Below are positions 1 through 8,801 of a stretch of DNA of 64,000 nt, one piece after another. The stretch's first letter is position 1. Each line of letters opens with the position of its first letter. The DNA comes from JAAZIN01 sp964441025 (lineage in GTDB: Bacteria; Bacillota; Dethiobacteria; DTU022): NCBI GenBank assembly GCA_964441025.1, contig CAYTXG010000006.1:1-64000 (forward strand), read 5' to 3'. The notes below the pieces were generated by a model. That model saw only the letters and a program-made list of their open reading frames with translations. It was not told the DNA's origin and did no database searches. The position numbers were made by a program, and so were the translations under genes.

Positions 1-5
1 TGTTT

Positions 6-13
6 CCTCCTTT
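6..13 (-). promoter_or_regulatory. Ribosome binding site of a gene starting beyond the left edge (probably spoVT)
   Basis: The minus strand reads AAAGGAGG and then runs off the window after five more bases, so a start codon is expected just outside. In Bacillus and many Clostridia the gene after mfd in this direction is spoVT, a forespore AbrB-like regulator. Naming the gene is inference from gene order; only the Shine-Dalgarno is visible. Confidence 0.6.
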
Positions 14-48
14 GTGAAGTTCCAGGCAATAACTCTCTGTTCTGAAAT

Positions 49-79
49 TAGTATTCATCCCTGCCGGTTCTTTTATGCA
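49..79 (-). promoter_or_regulatory. Sigma-G-type promoter candidate
   Basis: On the minus strand TGCATA (79-74) is separated by 18 bases from AATACTA (55-49). The forespore sigma-G consensus is GHATR, 17-18 bases, CATNHTA, so the -35 matches fully and the -10 differs only at its first base. It lies directly after the SurA-like gene and before the edge ribosome site, as expected for spoVT, which is sigma-G dependent in B. subtilis. Confidence 0.55.
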
Positions 80-82
80 TTC

Positions 83-1006
83 TCAGGGCCGGCGCAGGTA
101 GATCTCGATATCCCCCTCATTCCAGAGATCATAATAGAATTGCTCATAAAGAAGGCATTTTTTGAGCCGGGCCGCTTCATCCCGTATCTCCGAAAATTCA
201 AGCTGCCGCGTGGGCCTGATTCCCTGAACCCAGTAAAGGAAATACTGCTCCGAAGAGGTGATAATGAAGCCCTTTTCTTTCTCCAGGCGGGTAAAGAGTT
301 CCTGGCGCACCCTTTTTTCCAAAAAGGGATCATCCTCTGCAATCCAGCCCCGGTTGGTACAATCCAGATCCTTGTCTGCGGCAAACTCCTCCGCTTTAAC
401 GCCTCGCTGCAGCGCAGCCAGGCACTTCTCCGCCTCCACCTCCCCGGCAAAGCGAAACCGGTACAGCTCTCCGGCCGCCGGCTGCACCAGCATCTCCGAA
501 TTTTTTTCAATAAGTTCAAACAGATCCGCCTCATCCACCACCGGGGCCAGCCTTTCGAGAAGCGCCCCGGCCTCCAGTTCGTAACGGGGCAATATCCCCA
601 GATCGTTGAGAGTCAGACCGAGTTTTTTGCGACGGCGGTGAAGTTTATCGGGAGAACCTCCATAACGGCTTTTCACCAGCTCCTGCAGCATCTCTTCAAT
701 TCCGCTTTCCACCATTTCAGGGCAGGCAGACACTCCCGCTTTCTCCGCCGCCTGGTTTACCAGTTCAAAGCCGATAAGAAGATGCAAAAATTCCTGTTCT
801 CTGCAACCGGGCGGGCAGCCTTTTCCCGGGGAAGCCGCCTCCGGGTTGCAGAGCTCCATCAGGCTGATAAAACGATCCAGCTCGCTCCGCATGATAATGT
901 GATCATTTACCCTGGCTGCAGGCGCATCCACTGCGCAACACCCCGCACCACAGATCAGAACAACCAGCACAGCAGACAGCAGCAGACAGCAGCCCCGTTC
1001 AGGCAT
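83..1006 (-). CDS. SurA/PrsA-like N-terminal domain lipoprotein (foldase-related)
   Basis: 307 aa. An N-terminal hydrophobic segment (about residues 8-22) ends in GAGCC, so C23 or C24 may be lipidated; the lipobox is not canonical. The following stretch with RVNDHIIMRSELD (about 32-44) and the helical region up to about 170 look like the SurA N-terminal chaperone domain found in PrsA/SurA foldases. I see no clear parvulin (rotamase) motif in the C-terminal half, so this may be a chaperone-only member. It follows mfd by 24 bases with its own ribosome site (GGGAGG), a pairing common in Clostridia, and probably acts outside the membrane on exported proteins. The substrate is unknown. Confidence 0.7.
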   Translation of the reverse strand: MPERGCCLLLSAVLVVLICGAGCCAVDAPAARVNDHIIMRSELDRFISLMELCNPEAASPGKGCPPGCREQEFLHLLIGFELVNQAAEKAGVSACPEMVESGIEEMLQELVKSRYGGSPDKLHRRRKKLGLTLNDLGILPRYELEAGALLERLAPVVDEADLFELIEKNSEMLVQPAAGELYRFRFAGEVEAEKCLAALQRGVKAEEFAADKDLDCTNRGWIAEDDPFLEKRVRQELFTRLEKEKGFIITSSEQYFLYWVQGIRPTRQLEFSEIRDEAARLKKCLLYEQFYYDLWNEGDIEIYLRRP

Positions 1007-1030
1007 AATGCCCCGCCTCCCTTTTTCAAT

Positions 1031-4000
1031 TCACAGCCTGGCAGCTTTTTCACCGCCAAGGGTTTCCAAAAAACTGATCAGGTTGAAGATGAGTGCCTCG
1101 CGGGGCTCCGATTTGAAATTGATCCGAAAAGGAGTTCCCGCCACAAAGGCAACCCTTTCCCGGGTGCAGCCGGCTGCAGGCCGGTACCGGTCCCGATCAA
1201 TTTTTATGCCCGGGTTGAACCTGATCTCCACAACATCGTTGCGCTGCTGCAGGGAGGCAATCCCCAGAGTGCGGGCCAAAATCCGCAAAGAGGCGGCAGC
1301 AAGCAGATTCTTAACCGGAAGCGGGGGCGCCCCGTAGCGATCACGCATCTCCTCCTCAACTTCTAGAACCTCCTCGCCGTTGTCCAGGGTATAGATGCGC
1401 TGGTACAAGTCTATCTTCTGTTCCTGGTTGATTATATAGGATGAAGGCAGGTAGGCGTTCAGCTGCAAGTCAATCCGCGGCTGCGGCTCATCCTCCCGGG
1501 GCGGGATGTTTTTGATCCTGGCCACGGCCTCTTCCAGCAGACGGCAGTAAAGGTCAAAGCCGATCTCAACTACAAAACCATGCTGCTCTGCGCCCAGGAT
1601 ATTGCCGGCGCCCCGAATCTCCAGATCACGCAGAGCCACTTTAAAACCCGAGCCAAGTTCGGTGAACTCCTTGACGGCCTGCAGTCTTTTCTTTGCATCT
1701 TCCGTGATCATCTTATCGCGACGATAGGTGAGATAAGCATAAGCCAGTCGGTGCGAACGCCCCACCCGCCCGCGGAGCTGGTAAAGCTGGGCCAGGCCGA
1801 ATTGATCGGCATCATAAACCAGCAGTGTGTTCACATTGGGTATATCCAGCCCCGCCTCGATTATGGTGGTGCTTACCAGGATGGAGTATTCACCCTCAAT
1901 AAAGTCGCTCATGACCTGCTCAAGAGAGTTCTCCGCCATCCGCCCGTGCCCCACAGCCACCGCAGCGTCGGGGAACATGGCTCGTATATTTTTGGCAAAA
2001 GCGTTTATTCCGGTGATGCGGTTGAACACGAAATAGACCTGGCCGCCGCGGCTCAGCTCCCGCTGAATCGCTTCCCTGACAAGCTGCTCGGAATATTCCG
2101 CAACATATGTCTGCACCGGGTAGCGATTCTCCGGGGGGGTCTCGATGACGCTGAGATCCCTGACCCCGACAAGGGAAAGATGCATTGTCCTGGGTATGGG
2201 AGTGGCGGTCATGGCCAGAACATCCACGGATAGGCGCAGCTGTTTCAGTTTCTCTTTGTGCCTCACCCCAAAACGCTGCTCTTCATCGATGATCAAAAGT
2301 CCCAGATCATGAAACCGGACATCTTCGGAGAGCAGGCGGTGCGTGCCGATGATTATGTCAACTTTTCCGCCGGCCAGGTCCTTCAGAATTCCCTTTTGCT
2401 CTGCAGGGGAAATGAAGCGGCTGAGCCGGGCCACCCGGAAGGGGAAGTCGGCAAATCGCTCAGAAAATGTCCGATAGTGCTGCTGCGCCAGCAAGGTAGT
2501 CGGCACAAGCAGCGCCGCCTGTTTTTCCTCCATAACCACCTTGAAGGCAGCCCGCAGCGCCACCTCGGTCTTGCCGTAGCCCACATCGCCACAGATCAGG
2601 CGATCCATGGGGTGTGCCTTCTCCAGATCCTCTTTCACCTCGGCAATAGCCTGCAGTTGATCAGGGGTCTCTTCATAGGGGAAGCGTGCCTCAAATTCAA
2701 GCTGCCAGGGATGATCGGACCCAAAGCTGTAGCCGGAGGCCGTCTCCCTGGAGGCATAGAGAGCCAGTAGCTCCCTGGCCATCTGCTGCACGGAATCCTT
2801 GACCCTGCTTTTAATCCGCTGCCACTCACCGCTGCCAAGGCTGTACAGGCGGGGCCTTTTCCCTTCCGCTCCGATGTATTTCCGAATCAAACCTATCTGT
2901 TCCACGGGGATATAGAGCCTGTCGCTTCCCCGGTATTGAAGCAGCAAATAATCCCGCAAGATCCCACCGATCTCAAGTGCGCTCAAGCCCATGTACTTGC
3001 CGATGCCGTGCTGCTCATGGACTACGTAATCACCTGGAGCCAGTTCCCTGTAATCGAGGAGCTTGATCCCCTCCTGCTGCGCCCGCCGCCTTTTCCTGCG
3101 CCTGCGTGGAAGCAGGTTCTGCTCAGTGATTACCGCCAGCCGCAGCGAAGGGATGAAAAAGCCTTCATCAAGCCCCGCCACCGTCATCCGGAGTTCCCCG
3201 GGAGACCAGGGCCCGCTGGAAACGGCGCTCGCGGAGATCCCTTTTTCCTTGAGCAGCTGCTGCAGCCCGCCGGCCCGCTCCCGGGCCGCGGCCAGAAAAA
3301 TGATCCGGCAGCCCGTCGCCGCCCATTCCCGGACATCCGCTTGCAGAAGCTGCCACTGCCCGTGATAGAGGGAGATGTTTTTCCCCTCTATATGAAATTC
3401 TCTTCCTATCTCCAGGCTGCCGGCTGAATGGGGAAAGAGGGACAATGCAACAAGCGGACCGGGGTTCCGGTGCAGGAGCTCATCCATCTCCCAAAATTGA
3501 TCAAAACCGCCGGGCAGTAAATCACCCCCGGCAAGAGCGGCGCTATGATGTTCCATCAAATCCCGTCGCAAAGCGGCCGCCTGATCCAGAACAGAGGAGG
3601 GCTCGTCGATAATGATGAGGGATTCAGCGGGCAGGTAATCTATAAATGAAGCGCCCTCACCAAAAAAATAGGAATAATAGCTGAAAAGATAATCCAGCCC
3701 GCCGGGTTCGGCCAGGCGCTCCAGGTGCCGCCCCGTATTTGTCTTCAGCTTTGCGGCCCTTTCATCTTCACCCCGCCGGAGCAGCCTGGAAACAGCCTGC
3801 TCCATCTCATCGCGGATTTTTTGTTCTCCTTCCAGGTATTGCGGCTGCGTCAAGAGTAGTTCGTAAGCCGGCGGGACAAAGGCGCGCTCAATGTTCCCCG
3901 TTGAACGCTGGGTGGAAGGATCGAAAAAACGAAGGGATTCCACCCTGCGGTCAAAAAGCGCCAGGCGCAGGGGTAGCTCCCATCCCAGGGGATATATATC

Positions 4001-4555
4001 GACAATTTCACCGCGGACGCTGCACTGGCCCCTCCCCTCGATCAGGGGAACCCTTTCGTAGCCCCCTTCAATCAGTTTTTCAAGGAGCCCTTCGCGATCA
4101 ATATCTTCGCCCACTTGCAGATTGATCAGCAGCCTGTGCCACTCCCCCAGCGGTAGTACCCTCGTGATCAGGGCGGTAAAGGGGGCAACATAAATCCCTT
4201 CGGGTCCGCGATGAAGCCACTCCATGAAGCGAAGGCGCTGCCGCCGCTGCTCCATGCTCCGGGCAAGAAGATCAGGCGTCATGAAAAGTTCTCTCGGCGG
4301 GAGAAGGTTCACCGGGGCTGAGGGCAGGAAAAGGAGCAGATCCTCATATATTTTTTCGGCACGGCCCATGTCGGGGGTTATAACTATTGCGGGACGGCGG
4401 CTTTCCTTGATCAGGCCAGCCAGCAAAAAAGATCCGGCGCTGCCGTCCAGACCGTTTACCGCCGCCCGGCAGCCGGCGCCGGCATCAAGCGCTTTCAGCA
4501 ACCCCGCAAAGGAACCATCGACGGGCCAGTCTTTCAGTAAACTATTGAAAGGCAT
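1031..4555 (-). CDS. mfd: Transcription-repair coupling factor Mfd
   Basis: 1174 aa, normal family length. Mfd is a DNA translocase that removes RNA polymerase stalled at lesions and recruits UvrA. Domains in order: UvrB-like N-terminal region, RNA polymerase-interacting/CarD-like segment (DYVVHEQHGIGKYMG), the helicase motor with Walker A GDVGYGKTEVA, the DEEQ box (IIDEEQRFGV) and TATPIPRT, and a C-terminal TRCF domain. Start ATG is preceded by GAGGGGGAG. It lies 60 bases after fin and 24 bases before the SurA-like gene on the same strand, matching the pth-fin-mfd order of B. subtilis. Confidence 0.98.
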   Translation of the reverse strand: MPFNSLLKDWPVDGSFAGLLKALDAGAGCRAAVNGLDGSAGSFLLAGLIKESRRPAIVITPDMGRAEKIYEDLLLFLPSAPVNLLPPRELFMTPDLLARSMEQRRQRLRFMEWLHRGPEGIYVAPFTALITRVLPLGEWHRLLINLQVGEDIDREGLLEKLIEGGYERVPLIEGRGQCSVRGEIVDIYPLGWELPLRLALFDRRVESLRFFDPSTQRSTGNIERAFVPPAYELLLTQPQYLEGEQKIRDEMEQAVSRLLRRGEDERAAKLKTNTGRHLERLAEPGGLDYLFSYYSYFFGEGASFIDYLPAESLIIIDEPSSVLDQAAALRRDLMEHHSAALAGGDLLPGGFDQFWEMDELLHRNPGPLVALSLFPHSAGSLEIGREFHIEGKNISLYHGQWQLLQADVREWAATGCRIIFLAAARERAGGLQQLLKEKGISASAVSSGPWSPGELRMTVAGLDEGFFIPSLRLAVITEQNLLPRRRRKRRRAQQEGIKLLDYRELAPGDYVVHEQHGIGKYMGLSALEIGGILRDYLLLQYRGSDRLYIPVEQIGLIRKYIGAEGKRPRLYSLGSGEWQRIKSRVKDSVQQMARELLALYASRETASGYSFGSDHPWQLEFEARFPYEETPDQLQAIAEVKEDLEKAHPMDRLICGDVGYGKTEVALRAAFKVVMEEKQAALLVPTTLLAQQHYRTFSERFADFPFRVARLSRFISPAEQKGILKDLAGGKVDIIIGTHRLLSEDVRFHDLGLLIIDEEQRFGVRHKEKLKQLRLSVDVLAMTATPIPRTMHLSLVGVRDLSVIETPPENRYPVQTYVAEYSEQLVREAIQRELSRGGQVYFVFNRITGINAFAKNIRAMFPDAAVAVGHGRMAENSLEQVMSDFIEGEYSILVSTTIIEAGLDIPNVNTLLVYDADQFGLAQLYQLRGRVGRSHRLAYAYLTYRRDKMITEDAKKRLQAVKEFTELGSGFKVALRDLEIRGAGNILGAEQHGFVVEIGFDLYCRLLEEAVARIKNIPPREDEPQPRIDLQLNAYLPSSYIINQEQKIDLYQRIYTLDNGEEVLEVEEEMRDRYGAPPLPVKNLLAAASLRILARTLGIASLQQRNDVVEIRFNPGIKIDRDRYRPAAGCTRERVAFVAGTPFRINFKSEPREALIFNLISFLETLGGEKAARL

Positions 4556-4615
4556 GGTCTCCCCCTCGTTAATTGCAGAGTATGAATTTTGTGAATAGTG
4601 CCCTCCCTGCAGCGG

Positions 4616-4852
4616 CTAGCCCGGACCCGGCTTTCTCAGGCAGGTCCACTCAATTTCGTGAATGGGAGCAACATCAGCGCAATGATCGCAAAGGGAGTAG
4701 ATAAAAAGATCACCGTAGGGAGCGGATTTGATGATGTTCTCATTTTCATCCGCAGCGGACAGGTCTACACCTATCTGCTGCAATTCCGCTTCAGTCAGGT
4801 TCAGGGAACCGATAATCGCTCCACAGCGATCACAAATATAGGTGACTTTCAT
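4616..4852 (-). CDS. fin: Anti-sigma-F factor Fin family protein (zinc-ribbon like)
   Basis: 78 aa from the ATG preceded by GGGAGAG; a longer frame exists upstream but lacks a ribosome site. Two CxxC pairs (C7/C10 and C55/C58) would bind zinc, as in the YabK/Fin family. In B. subtilis Fin is made in the forespore and inhibits sigma-F during the switch to sigma-G. Position between pth and mfd is the same as in B. subtilis and is the strongest support for the name. A weak sigma-F/G-like GCATA-17-AATATGA lies just upstream; I do not rely on it. Confidence 0.8.
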   Translation of the reverse strand: MKVTYICDRCGAIIGSLNLTEAELQQIGVDLSAADENENIIKSAPYGDLFIYSLCDHCADVAPIHEIEWTCLRKPGPG

Positions 4853-4990
4853 CCACTCTCCCACCATCATATTCAAACAAGATCTATGTTTATGCTTCCC
4901 CGGCCTGAAAGCTTTTATCCCCGGGCTCTTCAGCACGGCCCGGGCTGTAAAGGCGCCGGCGGCGCATATATGCAAGAAGCCGCCAAAATT

Positions 4991-5017
4991 AAATTCCGCC
5001 TGCAGCAGACGGAATTT
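4991..5017 (-). terminator. Hairpin after pth
   Basis: Inverted repeat AAATTCCG/CGGAATTT with an 11-base centre, followed on the minus strand by AATTTTGG. It sits 30 bases after the pth stop. The T-tract is weak, so it may be only a partial terminator or an RNA end stabiliser. A second GC-rich hairpin (CCCGGGC/GCCCGGG, 4920-4944) lies further towards fin. Confidence 0.5.
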
Positions 5018-5048
5018 TACCGGTCCCGCTCTTTTCCCGCAGATCTGC

Positions 5049-5645
5049 CTAGATGAGACCGTTGAAGCTGTTCATGGCCTGTTCAAGACCCGCCTGGAAA
5101 AGCACAGTGAGCGCCTCCCCGGCCCGCTCCACAGCGCTGTCCAGCAATTTTTGCTCAGCCGGCGGCGGAACTTCCAGAACATAATCTGCCGCATCACCGC
5201 TGAGCGGTTTGCCGATACCTATGCGCAGGCGCAAAAATTCTTCCGATCCCACGGCATCGATAACGGATTGAACACCCCTGTGGCCTGCACTGCCGCCGCC
5301 CGGGCGGAGACGAATCCTCCCCACAGGCAGATCAAGATCATCGTACACCAGCACCATCTGCGTAAGACCCACCCGGCTGCGCCGCAACAGCTCCGCCGCC
5401 GCCCGCCCGCTCAGGTTCATGTAGGTAAGCGGCTGAACCAGGAGTATCCGCTGTGAGCGGTAAAGGGCAGATGCACATAATGAATAGCGCAGGTGATAAG
5501 GCTTCCCCGTTTTAATTCTTTTGGATAGCGCCTCCACCACCCGGTATCCCGAGTTATGCCTGGTTCCGCGGAAGCGTTCCCCGGGATTGCCCAGGCCGAT
5601 AACGGCAAAGAGAAATTTATCTTTATACCGTTTACGGAAAAAAAT
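5049..5645 (-). CDS. pth: Peptidyl-tRNA hydrolase, apparently starting at ATT
   Basis: 198 aa with this start. Pth releases peptides from peptidyl-tRNA dropped by ribosomes. The family motif GLGNPGE lies at about residues 18-24, the catalytic His is in GTRHNSGY, and YDDLDLPVG and GGGSAGHRGV are present. No ATG, GTG or TTG occurs in frame between the ctc stop codon and GLGNPG. The first sense codon after the ctc TAA (5648-5646) is ATT (5645-5643), six bases after the purine-rich GGCGGAG. The first canonical start (GTG, 5540) would delete the whole active-site N-terminus. Either ATT is the start, coupled to ctc, or a sequence error hides the real start; a run of seven T follows. Product is certain, start is not. 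Confidence 0.9.
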   Translation of the reverse strand: MFFRKRYKDKFLFAVIGLGNPGERFRGTRHNSGYRVVEALSKRIKTGKPYHLRYSLCASALYRSQRILLVQPLTYMNLSGRAAAELLRRSRVGLTQMVLVYDDLDLPVGRIRLRPGGGSAGHRGVQSVIDAVGSEEFLRLRIGIGKPLSGDAADYVLEVPPPAEQKLLDSAVERAGEALTVLFQAGLEQAMNSFNGLI

Positions 5646-6326
5646 TTAACTCTCCGCCTCCTCCTTGCCCTGAAGATCGGCCTCCTCATCTTCTACCGAA
5701 GAGGCTTCCTCTCCTTCGATTTCCTTCTCTTCTGCTTCGGGCAGCTCTTCCTCTTCCTCCGCCGCCGGGGCCAGCATCTGCACCAGCGTCTCTTCGGGAT
5801 CTACGAGCAGCGCAACACCCTGGGAAAGAGAAAGGGAAGCGGCATTGATCCCTTCACCAATATGCAAGGAGGAAATATCCACTTCAATGAACTCCGGAAT
5901 GTTTCCCGGAAGACATTTCACACTTACTTCCCGCATAATAAATTGGAGGATCCCGCCCTCTGCGGCGCCGGCGGCTTCACCGGTGAAGTTCAGCGGAACA
6001 TCCACCTCGATTTCATCCTCCATGGAGATGCGGATGAAATCGACATGGAGCAGCATCTCCTGCCGCCACAGATGCCTCTGAATCTCCTTGAGCATCACCG
6101 TCTCCGCTCGCGGCCCTGCTTCTTCTCCGATCTGCAGATCGATGAGGACGTTGGTCCCCTCTTTTGCCAGCGCCTGCCTCAGGATGCGGCCGTCTACCAG
6201 CAAGGGCTGCGTCTCTTTCCCCCGGCCATATACTACTGCCGGAACTTTCCCTTCGCGGCGCAGCCGGTTGAGTTCTCCCCTGCTCAGGGGCGAACGTATT
6301 TCTGCATTAAGTACCATTCGATCCAT
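5646..6326 (-). CDS. rplY: 50S ribosomal protein L25/general stress protein Ctc
   Basis: 226 aa from the ATG preceded by GAGGAGG eight bases away; an upstream in-frame ATG lacks this signal. Residues about 1-90 form the 5S rRNA-binding L25 domain (LNRLRREGKVPAVVYG) and the rest is the C-terminal TL5/CTC domain (HVDFIRISMEDEIEVDVPL). The last 40 residues are almost all Glu, Asp, Ala and Ser, a low-complexity acidic tail usual for this family. The order prs-ctc-pth is conserved in Firmicutes. Its last codons also supply the purine-rich stretch that must act as the pth ribosome site. Confidence 0.95.
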   Translation of the reverse strand: MDRMVLNAEIRSPLSRGELNRLRREGKVPAVVYGRGKETQPLLVDGRILRQALAKEGTNVLIDLQIGEEAGPRAETVMLKEIQRHLWRQEMLLHVDFIRISMEDEIEVDVPLNFTGEAAGAAEGGILQFIMREVSVKCLPGNIPEFIEVDISSLHIGEGINAASLSLSQGVALLVDPEETLVQMLAPAAEEEEELPEAEEKEIEGEEASSVEDEEADLQGKEEAES

Positions 6327-6378
6327 TCCAATAACCTCCTCGACGTCAAGTATACCCGCGGTGGAAGATGGTGTCAAT

Positions 6379-7320
6379 TCAATCGAAAAGCTCGCTCACC
6401 GAGCGCTCCTGGTTGATCCGGATGATCGCCTCACCGATAAGAGGCGCCACGGAGAGCACGTGAAATTTTGCCCGGGGCAGTGATGCATCAACAGGTATGG
6501 AATTTGTGTATGCAATCTCCTCAATAGGTGCGCTGCGGAGACGCTCAACAGCCGGTCCCGAGAATACCGGGTGCGTGCAGCAGGCGTAAACCTGCAGCGC
6601 CCCCTCTTTTTTCAAGGCCTCACCGGCCAACACTATGGTCCCCGCGGTGTCAATAATATCATCAACCAAAATGGTCACCCTGCCTTTCACATCGCCGATG
6701 ATGTTCATGATTTCAACCTCGTTGGGAGCAGGTCTCTTCTTGTCGATGACGGCAATGGGCAGGCTGAGACGGTTGGCCAGTTCGCGAGCCCGGGTCACCC
6801 CGCCCAGGTCCGGGGAGACAACGACCCCCCGGGAGATATTCTTCTGCTTGAGATACTTGGCTATGATCGGCATAGCGGTAAGGTGATCAAAGGGTATGTT
6901 AAAGAAGCCCTGGATCTGTCCGGCATGAAGATCCATGGCCACCACCCGGCCTGCGCCGGCAGCGGTGATCAGGTCGGCCAGCAGTTTGGCCGTAATGGGA
7001 TCCCGCGCCCTGGTTTTGCGGTCCTGCCTGGCATATCCATAATAGGGAATGACGGTGTTTACCGAGCGGGCGGAGGCTCTTTTAAGGGCATCGATCAAGA
7101 TCAGGAGCTCCATGATATGCTCATTGATAGGATCGCTCATGGGTTGAATCAAAAAAACGTTTGTCCCGCGGACGCTCTCCCGGATCCCGATCCGGATCTC
7201 ACCGTCACTGAACCGGCTCACCTCCGCCTCTCCCAAGGGGATCCCAATGTAAGCGGCAATCTCCTCAGCCAGCCGGCGGTTGGCGCTGCCACAGAATATC
7301 TTAATCCTTTTATTGCCCAC
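6379..7320 (-). CDS. prs: Ribose-phosphate pyrophosphokinase
   Basis: 313 aa. Makes PRPP from ribose 5-phosphate and ATP for purine, pyrimidine, His, Trp and NAD synthesis. Visible signatures are the subunit/ATP region IFCGSANRRLAEEIA, the metal/PRPP signature DLHAGQIQGFF and the PRPP loop VTILVDDIIDTAGTI. The start is GTG after GGGGGG. It follows glmU by 35 bases and precedes ctc by 52, the standard glmU-prs-ctc arrangement, and is probably transcribed from the promoter before glmU. Confidence 0.97.
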   Translation of the reverse strand: MGNKRIKIFCGSANRRLAEEIAAYIGIPLGEAEVSRFSDGEIRIGIRESVRGTNVFLIQPMSDPINEHIMELLILIDALKRASARSVNTVIPYYGYARQDRKTRARDPITAKLLADLITAAGAGRVVAMDLHAGQIQGFFNIPFDHLTAMPIIAKYLKQKNISRGVVVSPDLGGVTRARELANRLSLPIAVIDKKRPAPNEVEIMNIIGDVKGRVTILVDDIIDTAGTIVLAGEALKKEGALQVYACCTHPVFSGPAVERLRSAPIEEIAYTNSIPVDASLPRAKFHVLSVAPLIGEAIIRINQERSVSELFD

Positions 7321-7355
7321 CCCGTTACCCCCCAGTATTATTTTCCACAGCCCGC

Positions 7356-8768
7356 TTATTCTGTGTACTTCTTCTCTCCAGCCTCCCCTTTTTCCTGCTG
7401 CGGCGTCCCCCGGGACAGCAGGCGGGCCGCCGCTCCCGGGCGGTTCTCCTGATCTGATCTGGCTATGGCCAGGGAGCCAGCGGGGACATCGCGCGTGACG
7501 GTGGATCCGGCGGCGATAAAGGCGCCCCGCCCTATTTTCACCGGAGAAACAAGGTTGCTGTTGCAGCCGATAAAAGCCCCCTGCTCAATAGAAGAACGAT
7601 GTTTTCTGCGGCCGTTGTAATTAACGATTATCACCCCAGCCCCCAGATTCGCCCCCTCACCGATATCAACATCACCGGCATAGCTGAGATGCGGCAGCTT
7701 GGCCCCGGCCCCGATCTGCGCGTTTTTTACCTCTACGAAATCGCCAATTTTCACACCCGGCCCAATACGGCAGCCGGGGCGGACATATGCAAAAGGGCCC
7801 ACCAGGGCTGCGCTCTCAATGACGCTCTGCTCAACAACAGACTGGCGAAGGGTGACCATATCGCCGATCTTTGAATCGACAACCTGCGCAGCGGGGCCGA
7901 TGCGGCAGCCCGAACCGATGACCGTGTGTCCTTCGATGACCGTCTGCGGCATGATCAGCGTATCCGGCCCGATTTGAACATCATAATCGATATAGGTGGA
8001 AGAGGGATCGACCATGCTCACACCCCGGTGCATATGTGAACGGTTGATCCGCTCCCGCATGATCGCCGCCGCCCCGGCGAGCTGGAGGCGATCGTTGATC
8101 CCCAGAGCTGCCTGCCGTTCACTTACTGGGCAGGCTTTTATGCGCAAACCCTGCCCCCGCATCAAAGCAAACAGGTCAGGGAGGTAATATTCCTGCTGGG
8201 CATTGTCAGGGGAGAGGCGGGGTAAAAAACGGCGCAAAAGCTCTATGTTAAAACAGTAGGTACCGCTGTTGACTTCACGGATATTTTTTTCACGGGGTGA
8301 AGCATCGCTCTCTTCAGCAATCCGGATCACCTCGCCGCTGCTGTCGCGGATAATCCTGCCGTAGCCGGTGGGATCCCCAAGCTCCGTCGTCATAACCGTA
8401 GCCGCATTGCCGCTGTGTTCGCGGACCAGTCTTTCCAGATAGGGTTTCTCGAGAAGCGGGGTGTCCCCGCAGAGAACCAGCAAAGACCCCTCCCGGGGCA
8501 GCAGCGGCAGCGCCTGCATGAGAGCATGCCCTGTACCCAACTGCTCTTCCTGAAGGGCATAGCTCCACTGCGGCCCCATCGTTTCTCTGACCATGCGTGA
8601 ACCCCGGCCTGTTACAATAACCACCCTGTTGCCGGTAACGGCAGCGGCAGCGCCAGCAATATAGCTCAGCATTGGCCGCCCGCAAAGGGGATGCAGCACT
8701 TTTGGAAGCGGGGAAAGCATTCGCTTCCCCTCCCCCGCCGCCAGGACTACCGCCCATATTTCTCCCAT
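7356..8768 (-). CDS. glmU: Bifunctional GlmU: GlcN-1-P acetyltransferase/UDP-GlcNAc pyrophosphorylase
   Basis: 470 aa. Makes UDP-GlcNAc for peptidoglycan in two steps. The N-terminal uridyltransferase domain starts with VVLAAGEGKRM and has LCGDTPLL. The C-terminal half is a hexapeptide-repeat left-handed beta-helix (VIGSGCRIGPAAQVV onward) with the acetyltransferase end GSTVTRDVPAG. The ATG follows GAGGAGGAG. A promoter with an overlapping inverted repeat lies directly upstream, so glmU is likely the first gene of glmU-prs-ctc-pth. Confidence 0.97.
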   Translation of the reverse strand: MGEIWAVVLAAGEGKRMLSPLPKVLHPLCGRPMLSYIAGAAAAVTGNRVVIVTGRGSRMVRETMGPQWSYALQEEQLGTGHALMQALPLLPREGSLLVLCGDTPLLEKPYLERLVREHSGNAATVMTTELGDPTGYGRIIRDSSGEVIRIAEESDASPREKNIREVNSGTYCFNIELLRRFLPRLSPDNAQQEYYLPDLFALMRGQGLRIKACPVSERQAALGINDRLQLAGAAAIMRERINRSHMHRGVSMVDPSSTYIDYDVQIGPDTLIMPQTVIEGHTVIGSGCRIGPAAQVVDSKIGDMVTLRQSVVEQSVIESAALVGPFAYVRPGCRIGPGVKIGDFVEVKNAQIGAGAKLPHLSYAGDVDIGEGANLGAGVIIVNYNGRRKHRSSIEQGAFIGCNSNLVSPVKIGRGAFIAAGSTVTRDVPAGSLAIARSDQENRPGAAARLLSRGTPQQEKGEAGEKKYTE

Positions 8769-8780
8769 TGGAGCTCCTCC

Positions 8781-8801
8781 TCAAAGTAAATTACACTTTG
8801 A
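8781..8801. repeat. Inverted repeat overlapping the glmU transcription start (possible operator)
   Basis: TCAAAGT (8781-8787) and ACTTTGA (8795-8801) form a perfect 7-bp inverted repeat with a 7-base centre. Its upper end touches the -10 box at 8801-8806, so it spans the expected start site. It could bind a repressor or fold in the 5' end of the RNA; no T-tract suggests termination. Confidence 0.45.

Noticed and set aside
14..1366. A 450-codon open frame on the plus strand
   Set aside because: It is antisense to the SurA-like gene and the end of mfd, has no ribosome site and no family resemblance; a by-product of high GC.
5556..6416. A 286-codon plus-strand frame across pth/ctc
   Set aside because: Antisense to ctc and pth; no start signal and low complexity.
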